DNA from: Pectobacterium brasiliense
GTDB lineage: Bacteria > Pseudomonadota > Gammaproteobacteria > Enterobacterales > Enterobacteriaceae
Direction of reading: 5' to 3'
Length of the DNA stretch: 64,000 nt
Assembly: GCF_013449685.1 (NCBI RefSeq)
Contig: NZ_JACDSF010000028.1
Location: 148,712 to 212,711 of the forward strand
Made by a program: the position numbers and the translations under genes. The notes below the pieces were generated by a model that worked only from the letters and a program-made list of their open reading frames with translations, had not been told where the DNA came from and ran no database searches. Below are positions 22,053-31,621 of the stretch, in pieces (the first letter of the stretch is position 1; each line of letters begins with the position of its first letter).

Positions 22053-22124
22053 CAAAAACGTCAGGAACGTTTTTGAACGTCGCTTGCGACGGCCCTGAAA
22101 GGGTGAATCTCAGGGATGAGATTC
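22053..22124. repeat. Chain of hairpin modules between ybdG and proY, copy G
   Basis: Three consecutive perfect inverted repeats lie between convergent genes: CAAAAACGT/ACGTTTTTG with loop CAGGA, CGTCGC/GCGACG with loop TT, and GAATCTCA/TGAGATTC with loop GGGA. The first module recurs in variant form in the repeats at 25209, 38923 and 63708. Each stem differs in sequence but is fully paired, which suggests selection on RNA or cruciform structure. The rest of the 274-base gap shows nothing else. Confidence 0.75.
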
Positions 22125-22241
22125 ATATCTGCGCAAGCCGAGTGTACATGGACGTATTCACAGCGTCTTTACGATCTATCCGTTACTCCCGCTCTGCGGA
22201 CTTTGTCAGCAACCTCGATTCTTCTAATAGCAAGCGACTAC

Positions 22242-23618
22242 TTAATTCTGTGCCGCTACCGCGTTCTGACGCTTCTTCTTCCAGACATAGCCCACTAAAA
22301 GCAGCAATATCCAGATGATGCCGACATACAGTGACACGCGCGTGTCCGGGAAGTAGCCAATCAACCCGATGATAAAGAACAGGAAGACAATACCGAACAC
22401 GGAGGTCACGATGCCGCCGCGCAGTGGGAACGCCAGCGCCTTCACTTCATCCGGGCTCAGACGACGGCGGAAAGCGATCTGAGAAAACAGAATCATGATC
22501 CATACCCACACCGTCGCAAAGGTGGCCAGTGAAGCAATCACCAGGAAAACTTTGCCGGGCATAATGTAATTCAGGTACACCGCCACCAGCAGCGCCATCA
22601 TCATCACAACCACCGTGACCCACGGGATACCCTGTTTGGAAATACGGCTAAACACCTTCGGTGCATGCCCCTGCTCCGCCATCCCGTGCAACATACGGCC
22701 TACGCCGAAGACATCACTGTTAATCGCCGACAGCGACGCGGTAATCACAACAAAATTCAGGATACCTGCCGCCGCCGTAATGCCCATATGCTGGAACGTC
22801 AGCACGAACGGGCTTCCGTTGGTGCCTACCTGATTCCATGGGTAAATTGACATAATGACGAACAGCGTACCAACATAGAACACCAGAATACGCCATGGCA
22901 CAGAGTTAATCGCGCGAGGGATAGACTTCTGTGGGTCTTTGGCCTCACCGGCCGTAATCCCGATAATCTCCACGCCGCCATACGCAAACATCACTAGTTG
23001 CAGCGACAGAATCATCCCCATCACGCCGTTACTGAAGAACCCGCCATTGCTCCAGAGGTTGTGGATACCCGTCGGTTCCCCCCCGTTGCCAATGCCCCAG
23101 ATGATGATGCCGATCCCGGCTGCGATCATGATGATAATGGTGGCGACTTTGAAGAAAGAGAGCCAAAACTCCAGTTCACCAAAGGCTTTCACATTCATCA
23201 GGTTAATGGCACCGATGATAAGCACCACACTCAGAACCCACACCCAATGCGGCACGGCAGGGAACCAGACGCCCATGTAGATACCAAACGCGGTCACATC
23301 GGCAATGGCGACAATCAGCATCTCAAAGCAGTAGGTCCAGCCGGTGATATACCCCGCTAATGGCCCGAGATAGTCCTGCGCATAGCGGGAAAACGAGCTG
23401 GACTGCGGGTTGTGCACCGACATTTCGCCCAGTGCGCGCATGATGATATACGCGACAACCCCGCCGATCAGATAAGCCAGTAACACACTGGGGCCAGCCA
23501 TTTGGATCGCACTCGCGGAACCATAAAACAGACCGGTTCCGATCGCCGAGCCAAGGGCGATAAAGCGGATATGCCGCGTGCTTAACCCACGCTTGAGCTT
23601 GGAGGATGGTTGTTCCAT
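22242..23618 (-). CDS. proY: Amino acid permease ProY
   Basis: Twelve-helix inner-membrane transporter of the APC superfamily, AAT family. ProY is described as a cryptic proline-specific permease. It has 458 residues. [20 protein letters not shown] carries the helix-1 substrate-binding signature, and [18 protein letters not shown] is the family motif near the middle. Similarity to remembered E. coli ProY is continuous, including [14 protein letters not shown]. Closely related paralogues (AroP, GabP) make the substrate less certain than the family. It lies downstream of brnQ, separated by a terminator hairpin, as in E. coli order. Confidence 0.9.
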   Translation of the reverse strand: MEQPSSKLKRGLSTRHIRFIALGSAIGTGLFYGSASAIQMAGPSVLLAYLIGGVVAYIIMRALGEMSVHNPQSSSFSRYAQDYLGPLAGYITGWTYCFEMLIVAIADVTAFGIYMGVWFPAVPHWVWVLSVVLIIGAINLMNVKAFGELEFWLSFFKVATIIIMIAAGIGIIIWGIGNGGEPTGIHNLWSNGGFFSNGVMGMILSLQLVMFAYGGVEIIGITAGEAKDPQKSIPRAINSVPWRILVFYVGTLFVIMSIYPWNQVGTNGSPFVLTFQHMGITAAAGILNFVVITASLSAINSDVFGVGRMLHGMAEQGHAPKVFSRISKQGIPWVTVVVMMMALLVAVYLNYIMPGKVFLVIASLATFATVWVWIMILFSQIAFRRRLSPDEVKALAFPLRGGIVTSVFGIVFLFFIIGLIGYFPDTRVSLYVGIIWILLLLVGYVWKKKRQNAVAAQN

Positions 23619-23666
23619 TGATAAGCAACCCTGTCTTATAGAAAGAAAAACATTACAAAAAGAAAA

Positions 23667-23688
23667 ACCACAGGCAAAGACCTGTGGT
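23667..23688 (-). terminator. Terminator between brnQ and proY
   Basis: ACCACAGG / CCTGTGGT with a six-base loop, followed on the minus strand by TTTTTCTTTTTG. It would end or attenuate brnQ transcription before proY. Confidence 0.8.
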
Positions 23689-23759
23689 GCATAAACCCAA
23701 CCTTGTGCTGGAGCAGTACGCTATCCCTACCGCCCCAGCGCTATCAGGCATTAACGATA

Positions 23760-25079
23760 TTATTGATGTACCGTCACTTCCTGACGGCCACACAGTCTGT
23801 CGTAAATTACCGCAACCAGTAAAATCAGCAGTGACGGAGGCAGCCAGGCCAACCCTTGCTCGCTCAGCGGCAGATTGAGGCTCCACTCTGGCAACAGCGA
23901 TTTGAAGGCCGACGATTTTATACCATCAATCATGCCAAATAACAGACTGACTAACATGACGGGGGCCACAATACGTGAAGCGCTATTCCACCAACGCAGC
24001 GTAAAGCTCAATAAAACCAGAATGATACACGGTGGATAAATCGCCGTCAGTACAGGAATGGAAAGTTGAATCAGATGGCTCAAGCCCAGATTAGACACCA
24101 CCATCGAGAACATTCCCAACACAAATACCAGCGTGCGGTAAGACAACGGCAGGTATTGCGCAAAGAATTCAGCACAGGCACAGGTCAGCCCCACCGCAGT
24201 CACCAGACATGCGATGAAGATTAACAACGCCAGGAAGCTGCTTCCCATGTTACCGAACGAATGTTGCACATAGGCGTGGAGAATTTCTGCGCCATTCTGC
24301 GCCTGCGGCACCAGTTCACCACTGACGGAACCGAGCTGGAACAGGCTCAAATAGACTAATGTCAGACCGATACCGGCAATTAATCCTGCCCACATGGTGT
24401 AACGCGTCAGCAGCACGGAGCTGGTCACTCCACGCGAGCGCGCCGCATTGACGATCACGATACCGAATACCATCGCGCCCAGCGTATCCATCGTCAAATA
24501 GCCATTGACGAAACCATTAGAGAATGGCAGTTGCTCATACGTTTCTGTCGCCGGGATAGGCGAACCGGCAGGCCACAGCACCGCCGCAATACCCAGCACC
24601 GCCAGCGCAATGATCTTCAGCGGCGCAAGCACATGGCCGACCGTATCCAGCAGTTTGCCCGGATACAGGGAAATCGCGATCACAATGGCAAAATAAATCA
24701 GGCTATAAATCAGCAGCGGAGAGGCTCCGTTGCCGACCAAAGGCGCAAGACCGACTTCAAACGACACGGTTGCCGTGCGCGGCGTGGCGAACAGTGGCCC
24801 AACGGCCAAATAGCACACAGTCGCCAGAACAACACCGGCCTTTTTACCAATCGGCGAGCTGAGCGCATCGATACCACCGCCAACTCGGGCAAGCGCGATC
24901 ACGGTCAACACCGGTAGACCAACCGCCGTTAGCAGAAAGCCGAGCGCTGCGGTCCAAACGTGCTCTCCCGCCTGTAATCCCACCATCGGCGGGAAAATAA
25001 TATTTCCTGCCCCCACGAACAAAGCAAAGGTCATAAAACCTAATGCCACGATATCTTTGGAAGTTAAACGATGACTCAT
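23760..25079 (-). CDS. brnQ: Branched-chain amino acid:sodium/proton symporter
   Basis: LIV-II type carrier for leucine, isoleucine and valine, twelve inner-membrane helices. It has 439 residues, the E. coli length. The N-terminus contains [20 protein letters not shown] with the family's conserved GAGNIIFPP segment. Later segments include VNAARSRGV and a C-terminal hydrophobic helix ([17 protein letters not shown]). It is monocistronic or weakly linked to proY through the intervening hairpin. A dispersed repeat lies upstream. Confidence 0.94.
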   Translation of the reverse strand: MSHRLTSKDIVALGFMTFALFVGAGNIIFPPMVGLQAGEHVWTAALGFLLTAVGLPVLTVIALARVGGGIDALSSPIGKKAGVVLATVCYLAVGPLFATPRTATVSFEVGLAPLVGNGASPLLIYSLIYFAIVIAISLYPGKLLDTVGHVLAPLKIIALAVLGIAAVLWPAGSPIPATETYEQLPFSNGFVNGYLTMDTLGAMVFGIVIVNAARSRGVTSSVLLTRYTMWAGLIAGIGLTLVYLSLFQLGSVSGELVPQAQNGAEILHAYVQHSFGNMGSSFLALLIFIACLVTAVGLTCACAEFFAQYLPLSYRTLVFVLGMFSMVVSNLGLSHLIQLSIPVLTAIYPPCIILVLLSFTLRWWNSASRIVAPVMLVSLLFGMIDGIKSSAFKSLLPEWSLNLPLSEQGLAWLPPSLLILLVAVIYDRLCGRQEVTVHQ

Positions 25080-25208
25080 AGTTATGTCGTGTTGCCTGTA
25101 TCAAATCGATAAAAGAAAACCGTGTCGTTTATCGCCGCCAGAAGCCATTCACAAAGGGTTAGCTCGAAGCTGACGCCAACACTCTGGAAACGCGAAAGAT
25201 GGCGGTCA

Positions 25209-25400
25209 TATACTCTAAATAATTCGAGTTTCAGGACAAAACGTTAACGTTTTGAACAGCGCTTGCGCTGACCCCAAAGGGGTGAGGCCACAAGGCCGAA
25301 TAACGCGGCAAGCGAAGCAATCCCGATGAGCTTACTCAGGTAAGTGATTCGGGTGGCTGAACGCGGCCAACGCACATGCAACTTGAAGTATGACGAGTAC
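25209..25400 (+). repeat. Dispersed intergenic repeat, copy B
   Basis: Full-length copy with ends TAAATAATTCGAG and CTTGAAGTATGACG. It contains the palindrome CAAAACGTTAACGTTTTG, then GCGCTTGCGC, GGCCGAATAACGCGGCAAG, and GAGCTTACTCAGGTAAGTGA. It lies upstream of brnQ in the 667-base gap 25080-25746. The remaining part of that gap (25401-25680) is AT-rich with no recognised gene or site. Confidence 0.8.
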
Positions 25401-25684
25401 AGAGGAGTTATTTTTTGCACAGCCATATTGGGTGCTAAGTAAAACGTTTATAGCGTAAAAAGACAAGCAGAGATCCAAAAACCAGAGTATATAGCCTAGT
25501 TATGCCAAAAAATAAGAATATAAATTTGTTTATCCTGATTTGCATAACACATGATTTGCGCATTTATCGATATTTCATTGCAATAAAACTGACAAAAAAT
25601 GGCATAAAATGCATTGTTCGATCATAAAAAAACATATTTCACAAAAACGCCGTGAGTGGAAAGCCGGATAACGGCCAGAAAAAA

Positions 25685-25706
25685 GGCCGGATCGCATGAT
25701 CCAGCC
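25685..25706 (-). terminator. Intrinsic terminator of the MetE-like gene
   Basis: On the minus strand, stem GGC-GGATC paired with GATCC-GCC around a GCAT loop, followed by TTTTTT. It starts 41 bases beyond the stop of the MetE-like gene. Confidence 0.8.
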
Positions 25707-25746
25707 TCTGTATACCTGTTGCAGAGATAGCGCTACCTCATCGGTA

Positions 25747-26853
25747 TCACCACACGCGATTGGCGATATCCACGACAAGCTTCAGCTTATTCCACTGCTG
25801 CTCTTCCGTCAGGCTGTTGCCCTCTTCCGTTGAAGCAAAGCCACACTGCGGGCTCAGGCAAATCTGGCTGAGATCGACATATTTTGCCGCTTCCGCGATG
25901 CGCGCCTGCACGACTTCTGCCTCTTCCAGCTCACCGTTCTTCGTCGTGATCAGCCCCAGCACCACCTGCTGATGGCCTGGCTTCACAAAACGCAGCGGCT
26001 CAAATCCACCGGCTCTCTCGGTATCATATTCCAGGAAGAACGCATCAACATTCACTTCGCCAAACAGAATTTCTGCCACAGGCTCGTACCCGCCTTCGGA
26101 AATCCAGGTTGAACGGAAATTACCGCGACAAACGTGTAAACCGATAACCAGATCCGCAGGCTTATCAGCCAGCGCTTTGTTCAGCACATCAGCATAGGTT
26201 CGCGCCAGCTGTGCCGGATCTTCGCCACGTTCACGGATCTGGCGTTTTTGATCGTCAGAGCACAGGTAGGCCCATACGGTGTCATCCAGTTGCAGGAAGC
26301 GACAACCTGCATCATAAAATGCGTGAATCGCATCGCGCCAGGTTTGTGCCAAATCGTCGAAATAGTCCGCCAGATCGGGATAAACAGTCGCATCAATCGC
26401 TTTGCGGCCGCCGCGGAAATGCATCACGCTAGGGCTTGGAATCGTCATTTTAGCGACAGCATCGCCAGAAATGCTGTTCAGATAACGGAAATGATCGAGC
26501 ATCGGATGCTGGGGATTGAAACTCACTTTATCCACGACGCGAATCGCATGGGATTTGGTCTGAATACCGTTGAATTGAATACCGTGATCGGCTTCGTAGC
26601 GCTCCACACCGTTCAAATCAGCAAAGAAGTCGAAATGCCACCAGGCACGACGCAGTTCACCATCCGTCACAACCTGCAAGCCCGCTTCACGCTGTTTTTC
26701 TACCACCCGCAGAATCTCACGATCTTCTATGTTACGCAGTGAAACGTCATCAATCTCACCCGCCTGATGCTGAAGACGTGCTTCCTTAATCGCTGCAGGA
26801 CGCAAGAAACTGCCGACGCTATCGGCACGGAAAGGGGATAAGGTATTCGCCAT
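25747..26853 (-). CDS. Short MetE-like cobalamin-independent methionine synthase family protein
   Basis: Family of MetE C-terminal-domain proteins (COG0620; YxjG/YxjH type) that transfer a methyl group to homocysteine or a related thiol. It has 368 residues, half the length of full MetE, because the N-terminal half is absent. Zinc-ligand motifs are visible: GLHVCRGN (H and C), a glutamate in FFLEYDTERAG, and SPQCGFAS near the end. LQLDDTVWAYL resembles the substrate-binding LDEP loop. The frame opens 22 codons upstream; the ATG at 26853 was chosen for GGAGCG before it. MetJ- and MetR-type sites upstream support a methionine-linked role. The exact methyl donor is not shown by sequence. Confidence 0.85.
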   Translation of the reverse strand: MANTLSPFRADSVGSFLRPAAIKEARLQHQAGEIDDVSLRNIEDREILRVVEKQREAGLQVVTDGELRRAWWHFDFFADLNGVERYEADHGIQFNGIQTKSHAIRVVDKVSFNPQHPMLDHFRYLNSISGDAVAKMTIPSPSVMHFRGGRKAIDATVYPDLADYFDDLAQTWRDAIHAFYDAGCRFLQLDDTVWAYLCSDDQKRQIRERGEDPAQLARTYADVLNKALADKPADLVIGLHVCRGNFRSTWISEGGYEPVAEILFGEVNVDAFFLEYDTERAGGFEPLRFVKPGHQQVVLGLITTKNGELEEAEVVQARIAEAAKYVDLSQICLSPQCGFASTEEGNSLTEEQQWNKLKLVVDIANRVW

Positions 26854-26963
26854 ATGTCGCTCCTGACATGTTGCCAGCACCGATCTTCGGGAAAGAAGCG
26901 TACTGACAGATAGTTTCAATATGAAATATTTGCCCAGAGAGATAGTTACATTTAATCTTATTT

Positions 26964-26987
26964 AGCCATCTGGACGTCTAAATTTAG
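26964..26987 (-). promoter_or_regulatory. Candidate MetJ operator (tandem met boxes)
   Basis: Two abutting 8-base units AGCCATCT and GGACGTCT, six and seven matches to the met box AGACGTCT, followed by a weaker AAATTTAG. They lie 111 bases upstream of the MetE-like start. Tandem 8-base met boxes are how MetJ with S-adenosylmethionine binds. Confidence 0.65.
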
Positions 26988-27030
26988 AACTATCCTGTCA
27001 CGTGGCGAATCACAGGGCAATGGAAGAATT

Positions 27031-27065
27031 TTCACGTCACGTGAAGAAAGTTCATGTGACGTGAA
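27031..27065 (-). promoter_or_regulatory. Paired palindromes containing a MetR-type site
   Basis: TTCACGTCACGTGAA (perfect 15-base palindrome, 27031-27045) and TTCATGTGACGTGAA (one mismatch, 27051-27065) lie 20 bases apart centre to centre. Between them, TGAAGAAAGTTCA (27042-27054) fits the MetR consensus TGAA-N5-TTCA. The block sits upstream of the MetJ-like boxes relative to the MetE-like gene. Confidence 0.6.
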
Positions 27066-27095
27066 AACATCGTAAATTCGTAGGGGAAAGAGGAA

Positions 27096-28034
27096 CTATT
27101 GCGGCAGGCCAATCAGCTGACGTGCCTGACGACGCGTTTCTTCCGGCAGTGGCAAATAGCCATCCTGATTCACCAGCCCTTGCCCCGTTTCGGACAGCAC
27201 GCGATCTAAAAATGCCGCCGTCAACGCTTCCAGCGGTTGGCTGGGCGCTTTGTTTACATAGATATAGAGATAGCGGGTGTAAGGGTATAAACCACTGCGG
27301 ATATTTTCAGTCGAGGGATAAATGTAGTCGGTGCCTTGTGCGGCTAACGGCAGCATTCTCACGCCGCTGGTACGAAAACCCACGCTGGCATAGCCGATGG
27401 CATCGGTTGACGCCGCAACCGCTTGTACCACAGACGCTGAACCCGGCAGCTCATTCACCTGAGGAAGGAAATCGCCACGGCATAGCGCCTTTTGCTTAAA
27501 GAACCCATAGGTTCCCGACGCAGAGTTTCGCCCATAGCGCAGTAGCGTGCGCTTTTCCCAACTGCCGTGCAGGCCGACATCACCCCACTGCTTTATCGGC
27601 TGATGGTTACCGCAGCGCTGCGTAATTGAAAAGATGGCGTCCAACTGCGACAAGTTCAGCCCAGGTAGCGGGTTATCCTGATTGACCAACACAACCAGCG
27701 CATCCATTGCCACCGGCACCGCCAGCGGCGGATAACCATAGTGCTGCACGAACGCCTCAATTTCGCTGGCCTTCATCGCCCTGCTCATCGGCCCAAGCTG
27801 CGCGGCACCGGATGCCAGAGACGTCGGCGCAGAGGACGACCCGGCGGCCTGAATCTGTAAATTCACGTTCGGGTAATGCTGGCTGAAATCCGCCGCCCAA
27901 AAGGCCATCAGGTTAGCCAGCGTATCCGACCCCGCGCTGGAGAGGTTACCCGCCAGCATCTGACGAGGCTGTGCGGAGCACAACGCGCTGAGCAGCAGTA
28001 AAAAAGCGCCCGCAATACGAGTGGCGGATGTCAT
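27096..28034 (-). CDS. PstS-like phosphate-binding periplasmic protein, third gene of phoBR
   Basis: Periplasmic substrate-binding protein of the PstS family, 312 residues. A signal peptide covers about 1-22 (ending LCSAQP). Phosphate-contact regions of the family are present: SSAGSDTLANLM (about 31-42), AAGSSSAPTSLASG with PMSRAMK, and RNSASGTYGFFKQ. Two cysteines (in QRCGNHQP and KALCRGD) could form a disulfide. It starts 16 bases after the phoR stop, so it is very likely co-transcribed with phoB-phoR. The pst transporter genes are not adjacent. It may feed phosphate to Pst or act as an accessory sensor; the second is only inference. Confidence 0.85.
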   Translation of the reverse strand: MTSATRIAGAFLLLLSALCSAQPRQMLAGNLSSAGSDTLANLMAFWAADFSQHYPNVNLQIQAAGSSSAPTSLASGAAQLGPMSRAMKASEIEAFVQHYGYPPLAVPVAMDALVVLVNQDNPLPGLNLSQLDAIFSITQRCGNHQPIKQWGDVGLHGSWEKRTLLRYGRNSASGTYGFFKQKALCRGDFLPQVNELPGSASVVQAVAASTDAIGYASVGFRTSGVRMLPLAAQGTDYIYPSTENIRSGLYPYTRYLYIYVNKAPSQPLEALTAAFLDRVLSETGQGLVNQDGYLPLPEETRRQARQLIGLPQ

Positions 28035-28049
28035 CGATAGCGTCTTCCG

Positions 28050-29372
28050 TCAGGCTGAAGGTTTCACCGTATTTTCAGCCAGAGAGGCAGGGACAATCAA
28101 CCGATTCGGCAACGTAAAGACAAAACGTGAGCCCAGACCATCCTCACTCATGATCTCCAGACGAGAATCATGATGGCTGAGCGCATGCTTAACAATCGCC
28201 AGACCCAGTCCGCTGCCGCCCGTTTGTCGTGAGCGCGCCTTATCCACCCGATAAAAGCGTTCCGTCAGGCGCGGCAAGTGCTCGGCCGCAATGCCTGGCC
28301 CGTTATCACTGACCTGAAATTGCGCGCCCTGTGGGATCTTCTGCCAGCAGACTTCGATACGCGTTCCCGCTGGCGTATGGTTGACCGCGTTATACACCAA
28401 ATTGGATACCGCACTGCGCAACTGTTCTTCATTACCAAACACGCGGAGGCTTTCATTCACACGAAAGACGATCTCATGACGCCCCTGACTCAGCGTCTGC
28501 GCTTCACGCTGCAATACGCGCAGCATCAACGGAATATCGACCTTTTCATTCAGATCGATTGCCGTTGCCGCCTCAATACGGGACAGGGTCAGCAACTGTT
28601 TGACCAGCCCGTCCATGCGGCGGGTCTGCTCCTGCATGGTATTCAGCGCTTTTCCGCGTAACGCCGCATCCAGCGTTTCTTCCTGCATCATTTCCAGATA
28701 GCCCTGCAACACCGTCAGCGGCGTACGCAGTTCATGGCTCACGTTGGCAAAAAAGTTACGTCTGGCGCCTTCAAGCTGGTGCATTTGCGTAATATCACGC
28801 GCCACCATCAATAGCTGGCCTTCGGAATAGGGCATCACGCGGAATTCAACATGGTGGGAATTATTCAACTGCAGCGTGAGAGGACGGCTAAAATCCTGTC
28901 CTTTCATGTAATTCGTGAATTCGGGATAACGCAATAAGTTGAGGATATTCTGACCGTTATCCTCCGGCCAGCGGAAATTCAGCAGGTGCTGCGCCAGATG
29001 ATTACACCAAAAGATCGTTCCTTCTTCGGTAGTGATCACCACCGCATCGGGCAAGGATTCGGCACCGCTGCGAAAGCGCTTGATCAGGAGCGCTAGCTCA
29101 CGGCGTCGGCGTCGATTACGCAGTTGCATCTGATAGAGCCCGTAAAACAGCGGTTCCCAACTCCAACGGCCGGGCGGCGGCGTCATGCTGCGGTCAACCC
29201 ACAGCCAATAAGAGAGTTTTAGCTGGTTATAAAAATTCCAGCACAGTAAGCCTAATACGGCGACCAGCAGAAACCAGGGCAGATAGCCAAAAATCAGCCC
29301 CAGCAGTAAAGCGGGCAAACAAAAAAAAGCTAGCTCCAATGCCAGCCTTTTCCAGGATAAACGTTCTAGCAC
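28050..29372 (-). CDS. phoR: Phosphate regulon sensor histidine kinase PhoR
   Basis: Inner-membrane kinase/phosphatase that signals low phosphate to PhoB through Pst and PhoU. It has 440 residues. Two closely spaced membrane helices (about 11-28 and 33-50), no large periplasmic loop, a charged linker, a PAS domain (about 100-195), an H-box with H213 in [12 protein letters not shown], and a HATPase domain ([36 protein letters not shown]). It starts 27 bases after phoB. Layout equals E. coli PhoR. Confidence 0.97.
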   Translation of the reverse strand: MLERLSWKRLALELAFFCLPALLLGLIFGYLPWFLLVAVLGLLCWNFYNQLKLSYWLWVDRSMTPPPGRWSWEPLFYGLYQMQLRNRRRRRELALLIKRFRSGAESLPDAVVITTEEGTIFWCNHLAQHLLNFRWPEDNGQNILNLLRYPEFTNYMKGQDFSRPLTLQLNNSHHVEFRVMPYSEGQLLMVARDITQMHQLEGARRNFFANVSHELRTPLTVLQGYLEMMQEETLDAALRGKALNTMQEQTRRMDGLVKQLLTLSRIEAATAIDLNEKVDIPLMLRVLQREAQTLSQGRHEIVFRVNESLRVFGNEEQLRSAVSNLVYNAVNHTPAGTRIEVCWQKIPQGAQFQVSDNGPGIAAEHLPRLTERFYRVDKARSRQTGGSGLGLAIVKHALSHHDSRLEIMSEDGLGSRFVFTLPNRLIVPASLAENTVKPSA

Positions 29373-29399
29373 GTTAATGTGTCTCCGGTTACGTTCACC

Positions 29400-30089
29400 T
29401 CAGTAACGCGTTGAAAAACGGTAGCCCGTTCCCCGAACGGTTTGTACCATTTTGTCATGTCCGCTGGTTTCCAGCGCCTTACGCAGGCGACGAATATGGA
29501 CGTCGACAGTACGATCCTCAACATAAACGTTAGTGCCCCAAACATGATTCAGCAACTGTTCCCGGCTATAAACACGTTCAGGATGCGTCATAAAGAAATG
29601 TAGCAGTTTAAATTCCGTCGGCCCCATGTCCAACGCGTGCTCTTCGGTCGTCACGCGATGTGAGGAAGGATCAAGGCTCAGTCCACGCATTTCAATCATT
29701 TCTTCCACTGCCATCGGTGAAATGCGGCGCATGACGGCTTTGATACGCGCTACCAACTCTTTGGGTGAAAACGGTTTGGTAATGTAATCATCCGCCCCTA
29801 CTTCAAGCCCACGCACGCGGTCTTCTTCTTCGCCGCGCGCGGTTAACATCATCACCGGAATATCACGCGTCAGCGCCTCGCGCTTCATATGCTTGATGAA
29901 TTGCAGGCCCGACCCGCCTGGCAGCATCCAGTCCAATAGCACCAGTTCCGGGAATGGCTCCGACAGTTGCGTTACCGCGCTGTCATAGTCTTCAGCTTCA
30001 ACGGGTTGATAACCATTTTGTTCCAGTACAAAGCAGACCATTTCACGAATTGGTGCTTCATCTTCCACGACTAATATGCGTTTTGCCAT
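29400..30089 (-). CDS. phoB: Phosphate regulon response regulator PhoB
   Basis: OmpR-family transcription factor that binds Pho boxes. It has 229 residues. The receiver domain has acidic residues E9/D10, phospho-acceptor D53 ([11 protein letters not shown]), T83 region MLTARGEE and K105 (ITKPFSPKE). The C-terminal winged helix (about 130-229) contains [20 protein letters not shown] (recognition region) and [15 protein letters not shown] Pho box lies 51 bases upstream, so it is autoregulated. Divergent from sbcD, as in E. coli. Confidence 0.98.
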   Translation of the reverse strand: MAKRILVVEDEAPIREMVCFVLEQNGYQPVEAEDYDSAVTQLSEPFPELVLLDWMLPGGSGLQFIKHMKREALTRDIPVMMLTARGEEEDRVRGLEVGADDYITKPFSPKELVARIKAVMRRISPMAVEEMIEMRGLSLDPSSHRVTTEEHALDMGPTEFKLLHFFMTHPERVYSREQLLNHVWGTNVYVEDRTVDVHIRRLRKALETSGHDKMVQTVRGTGYRFSTRY

Positions 30090-30139
30090 TGTTAATCCTG
30101 TCGTTAATCATCGTCGCTGTTAGCAGGCGGAGGCATTAT

Positions 30140-30169
30140 GCGTCAGTTTTATGACAGATTTATGAAAAA
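30140..30169 (-). promoter_or_regulatory. Pho box and promoter of phoB
   Basis: On the minus strand CTGTCATAAAACTGACGC (30140-30157) has two direct half-sites, CTGTCAT and CTGACGC, separated by AAAA; it is preceded by TTTTTCATAAAT. It is nearly identical to the E. coli phoB Pho box as I remember it. CATAAT (30133-30138) is the likely -10 element, spaced as in PhoB-activated promoters. Confidence 0.85.
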
Positions 30170-30382
30170 CGCACGGACCGCTCTGCACGATTGTTACAGC
30201 GCGTACATCTGATTTTTCGAGCCGCTTTCCAAACGTCTGATTCCACCGCGACAGCCGCCATCCCTGCTATATATAATCATGGCATTACGATGACAAAGCA
30301 CCAGGGCGACGCCCCCCCTTTCACATAATAAATAATGACAACGTCATCCACCGCCATGCGGTATGAATACCGAGAGAACACA

Positions 30383-31621
30383 ATGCGCATTATCCACACC
30401 GCCGATTGGCATTTAGGACAATATTTTTATACCAAAAGCCGCGCTGCTGAGCATCAGGCTTTTCTGAACTGGCTTATTGTTCAGGTGGAACACCATCAGG
30501 TCGATGCCATTATCGTTGCTGGCGATATTTTTGATAACGGCTCGCCTCCCAGCTATGCGCGGGAAATGTATTATAGCTTCGTGGTCGCGCTACAGCGCAC
30601 AGGCTGCCAGCTCATCGTTCTCGGCGGTAACCACGATTCTGTCGCGATGCTAAATGAATCTCGCGAGCTGCTGGCCTGCCTGAACACGCAAGTGATTGCT
30701 TGTGCCAGCGACGATCCAGCCCAACAGGTGCTCCTGCTGGAAAACCGTCAAAGGCAGCCGGGCGCCCTGCTCTGCGCGATTCCATTTTTACGTCCACGTG
30801 ATGTGTTAACCAGTAAAGCCGGGCAATCTGGGGATGAAAAACAGCTGGCGCTACAGGAAGCGATTACCGCGCACTACCAGCAATGTTATCAACTAGCTTG
30901 TCAAAAACGCGATGAACTTGGCCTGCCGCTGCCGATTATTGCAACTGGGCACCTGACGACGATTGGCGCAACCGCCTCAGAATCCGTACGCGATATCTAT
31001 ATTGGAACGCTCGATGCCTTTCCTGCACAGGCTTTTCCGCCTGCGGATTATATCGCGCTCGGCCATATTCACCGCCCGCAGCGCGTGACCCAAAGCGAGC
31101 ACATTCGCTACAGCGGTTCGCCCATCCCATTGAGTTTTGATGAGCTAAACAGCGAGAAATCCGTCTGTCTGGTGAGCTTTGCACCTGACGCGTTACCGCA
31201 AACGCCTCCGCAGATAGACATCCTGCCAATTCCCATGACTCAGCCGATGCAGCTGATTAAAGGTAGCCTGAGCGATATTGAACAACAGTTGAGCACCTTC
31301 AAGAACCATCAGGGCGATAAACCCGTGTGGTTGGATATCGAGATCAACACGCAAGATTATCTGAGCGACATGCAAAAACGCATTCAGGCGATGACCGAGA
31401 ACCTGCCCGTGGAGGTACTGCTGCTGCGCCGCACGCGTGAACAGCGCCTACAGGCAATTACCCGACAGGACAAGGAAACGCTAAACGAACTGAGCGTACA
31501 TGACGTTTTTGAACGTCGTCTGGTAACGGAGACAGATATGGAAGATAGCCGCCAACAGCGGGTTCGAACGCTGTTTAATCAGGTTATTGATGAACTGGAA
31601 AATAGCGAGACGGCCAAATGA
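30383..31621 (+). CDS. sbcD: SbcD nuclease subunit (Mre11 homologue)
   Basis: Metallophosphoesterase subunit of SbcCD, which opens DNA hairpins and trims ends blocked by proteins. It has 412 residues. Five phosphoesterase motifs are visible: HTADWHLG (D8, H10), [21 protein letters not shown] and LGHIHR. The frame opens 16 codons earlier; the ATG at 30383 fits the family start [13 protein letters not shown]. It overlaps sbcC by four bases (ATGA). Divergent from phoB with about 290 bases between. Confidence 0.97.
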   Translation: MRIIHTADWHLGQYFYTKSRAAEHQAFLNWLIVQVEHHQVDAIIVAGDIFDNGSPPSYAREMYYSFVVALQRTGCQLIVLGGNHDSVAMLNESRELLACLNTQVIACASDDPAQQVLLLENRQRQPGALLCAIPFLRPRDVLTSKAGQSGDEKQLALQEAITAHYQQCYQLACQKRDELGLPLPIIATGHLTTIGATASESVRDIYIGTLDAFPAQAFPPADYIALGHIHRPQRVTQSEHIRYSGSPIPLSFDELNSEKSVCLVSFAPDALPQTPPQIDILPIPMTQPMQLIKGSLSDIEQQLSTFKNHQGDKPVWLDIEINTQDYLSDMQKRIQAMTENLPVEVLLLRRTREQRLQAITRQDKETLNELSVHDVFERRLVTETDMEDSRQQRVRTLFNQVIDELENSETAK

